Positions 61,839-64,000 of a stretch of DNA of 64,000 bases are shown here, piece after piece (position 1 is the stretch's first letter; every line of letters begins with the position of its first letter). Made by a program: the position numbers and the translations under genes. The notes beneath the pieces are model-generated. The model saw only the letters and a program-made list of their open reading frames with translations, had not been told where the DNA came from and ran no database searches. The stretch is from Chitinophagales bacterium (GTDB lineage: Bacteria > Bacteroidota > Bacteroidia > Chitinophagales > Chitinophagaceae), in assembly GCA_015655125.1 (NCBI GenBank), contig JAATFP010000078.1, positions 26,608-90,607 on the forward strand, written 5' to 3'.

Positions 61839-64000
61839 ATGAATATTTTCGAACAACAGCAGCATGAATTTTTAGCCAGACATATCGCACCAAACGAAGA
61901 AGAAACTGCGGCGATGTTAAAAGTGATCGGAGTAAGTTCGGTAGATGAACTGATCGATAAAACGGTTCCTGCTGCCATCCGTAACCACAGAGTACTCAAC
62001 ACAGGTGCGCCCATGAGCGAATATACTTACCTGACGCAACTGGCAGAAACCGCAAAGCTCAACAAAGTCTACAAAACCTATATCGGGCAAGGATATTATG
62101 GGACGATCGTTCCAAACGTTATCCTCCGGAATATTTTTGAAAACCCGGGATGGTACACGCAATACACGCCTTACCAGGCAGAAATCGCACAGGGAAGATT
62201 AGAGAGTCTGTTGAATTTTCAAACAATGATTAGCGATCTTTGCGCGCTCCCGATCGCAAATGCGAGTCTCCTTGATGAAGGAACCGCCGCTGCCGAAGCA
62301 ATGGCAATGTTATTTAATCATAAAAACAAGAACACCGATCATATCATCGCGCCAAAATTTTTTGTAGACAGGGCAATTTTTGCCCAAACAAAAGATATTC
62401 TTACCACAAGGGCTTTGCCGATCCACGTTGAGCTGGTGCAGGGTGATTATAAAACAGCTGAACTTGATGAAACATATTTCGGCGCGATCGTACAATACCC
62501 CAACAGCAATGGTGCCGTAGAAGATTACAGGAACTTCATCGATGCGGCCCACCAGGTAAATGCATTGGTTGTAATGGCCACCGACCTGCTGGCGCTCACC
62601 TTGCTTACACCTCCTGGTGAACTGGGCGCGGATGTAGCGATCGGTAACTCACAAAGATTCGGCGTTCCAATGGGATTTGGCGGACCACATGCAGCTTTCT
62701 TCGCATGCAAAGATGAATTTAAACGCGCCATCCCCGGCCGCATCATCGGCGTAAGCGTAGACGCACAGGGGCATCGTTGTTTACGCATGGCACTGCAAAC
62801 ACGCGAGCAGCATATACGCAGGGAAAAAGCTACGAGCAACATTTGTACTGCGCAGGCACTCCTTGCCAACATGTCCGCAATGTATGCAGTTTTTCATGGC
62901 GCAGAAGGATTAAAGAACATTGCAAAAAGAATAAGCCTTCTAGCACAAACATTAAGCAATGAGCTGGCGGCACTTGGGTTTGAAAATGAAAACAACTATT
63001 ATTTCGATACGCTGGAAATCAAAGTGGACGATGTTTCCCTCGTGAAACAGATTGCCGAAAACAATGAATTGAATTTTCATTACAATCAAAATACTGTTGG
63101 CATTTCCATTGATGAAACCACATCGCAGCGCGACATCCTCGATATAATCCATTTATTTGCGGGCATGCGCAATAGTGATACGGCCACTGCCGGATTTGAT
63201 GCCGATACTTTATTGGAAAACATCCCTTCTTCACTCACAAGAACATCCGATTTTTTAACGCATCCTGTTTTCAATTCGCATAGAAGTGAAACTGAAATGA
63301 TGCGCTACATCAAATCGCTTGAAAATAAAGATCTAAGCCTGAACACTTCCATGATCTCTCTCGGAAGTTGTACGATGAAGCTCAATGCCGCAACACAACT
63401 CATCCCGGTAAGTTGGCCGGCCTTCAATTCCATTCATCCGTTTGCACCCGCTGATCAATGGAAAGGCTATCAGAAAATCATCAGCGAACTGGAAAATGCA
63501 TTGAGCAATATCACCGGCTTTGCCGCTACTTCTTTGCAGCCAAACAGCGGTGCCCAGGGAGAATATACCGGCTTGCTTACGATAGCGGCTTATCATGCAG
63601 ACAGAGATGAGGCGCATCGTAATATCATTCTGATCCCGATCTCTGCTCATGGTACCAACCCTGCAAGCGCAGTGATGGCCGGCTTTAAGGTAGTTGTTAC
63701 AAAATGTGACGAAGCCGGGAACATAGATGTGGTGGATCTTCGCGCGAATGCGGAAAAATATAAAGAAAATCTTGCCGGCCTGATGGTCACGTATCCCAGT
63801 ACACACGGGGTGTTTGAAGAAAGTATCGTTGATATCTGCCAGTTGATACACGATAACGGCGGATTGGTATACATGGATGGTGCCAATATGAATGCGCAGG
63901 TTGGATTAACAAGTCCAGGTTTTATCGGTGCCGATGTTTGCCATCTTAATCTGCACAAAACCTTCGCTATCCCGCATGGTGGCGGCGGCCCGGGCATGGG
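61839..64000 (+). CDS. gcvP: Glycine dehydrogenase (decarboxylating), P protein; 3' end outside window
   Basis: 720 residues visible of a usual 950-960. PLP enzyme of the glycine-cleavage system, decarboxylating glycine and passing the aminomethyl group to the lipoylated H protein; cytoplasmic. N-terminal [20 protein letters not shown] (about 8-27), [39 protein letters not shown]-type segment, [20 protein letters not shown], then second-domain [20 protein letters not shown] and [20 protein letters not shown]. The PLP lysine is in [20 protein letters not shown] at the edge. It is the fused (homodimeric) form. No gcvT or gcvH is in view. Confidence 0.96.
   Translation, partial: [720 protein letters not shown]

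Overview
The window looks like chromosomal DNA of a Bacteroidota bacterium, most likely of the Chitinophagaceae or a close relative (inference). The support is moderate GC, start regions mostly without a Shine-Dalgarno sequence, -7 boxes of the form TAnnTTTG, a type III glutamine synthetase, an S46 dipeptidyl-peptidase, and the gene order miaB / sigma-54 activator / lptE / TPR-like protein / secG / mltG. I see no tRNA, rRNA, CRISPR array, prophage or classical insertion sequence. Nearly everything is core or housekeeping, on both strands in short transcription units.

Layout. 1-5.6 kb: the N-terminal part of a secreted beta-helix protein (runs off the left edge), two frameshifted lipoprotein genes, a CPA1 Na+/H+ antiporter and a DUF2911 protein, the last two separated by a 62-bp perfect palindrome. 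5.7-18 kb: a GT39/ArnT-like membrane glycosyltransferase, a membrane-anchored MutS-like ATPase, pcm, a phosphohexomutase, a DUF2279 protein, an S46 peptidase with the acidic-specific (DPP11) arginine, a PyrR-type phosphoribosyltransferase and the membrane half of an Hdr-like Fe-S pair. 18-22 kb: four minus-strand genes separate that half from its CCG-domain partner. 22-31 kb: miaB, a broken DUF559 endonuclease bracketed by inverted GC-rich palindromes, the sigma-54 activator, lptE, secG, mltG, a YihY protein and a thioredoxin-like protein. 31-39 kb: a UbiA prenyltransferase, a TrmH-family methyltransferase, pyrG, proC, purL and a polytopic membrane protein. 39-50.6 kb: glnN, a GH13 amylase, small secreted proteins, a transglutaminase-like protein without its cysteine, a DsbA-like protein with one active-site cysteine, and clpB interrupted by an in-frame amber codon. 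51-64 kb: an outer-membrane-type protein, queG, anmK, an SRPBCC protein with an ABC-2 permease, folK with a deoxynucleoside kinase, an MFS transporter, a metallo-hydrolase, a DUF1572 protein, a Fe/Zn-cluster (YkgJ) protein, a tandem universal stress protein and the start of gcvP.

Three patterns go beyond the gene list. First, almost every intergenic gap holds a different short, word-like degenerate repeat, often as an inverted pair that can fold, and sometimes running into the 3' end of the neighbouring gene. Second, the DUF559 gene at 24.5-24.9 kb sits between two imperfect inverted copies of a 26-27-nt palindromic sequence. One copy forms the end of miaB and the other forms the ribosome-binding region of the next gene, which resembles a small mobile unit. 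Third, four genes are broken by single-base events: two homopolymer frameshifts and two in-frame stops, one of them in clpB. Either the assembly has consensus errors or these genes are decaying.

Several genes have a TAnnTTTG (or TTCG) box ending only 4-6 nt before the start codon, which suggests leaderless mRNAs. All functional calls come from reading motifs by eye; no database search was run.
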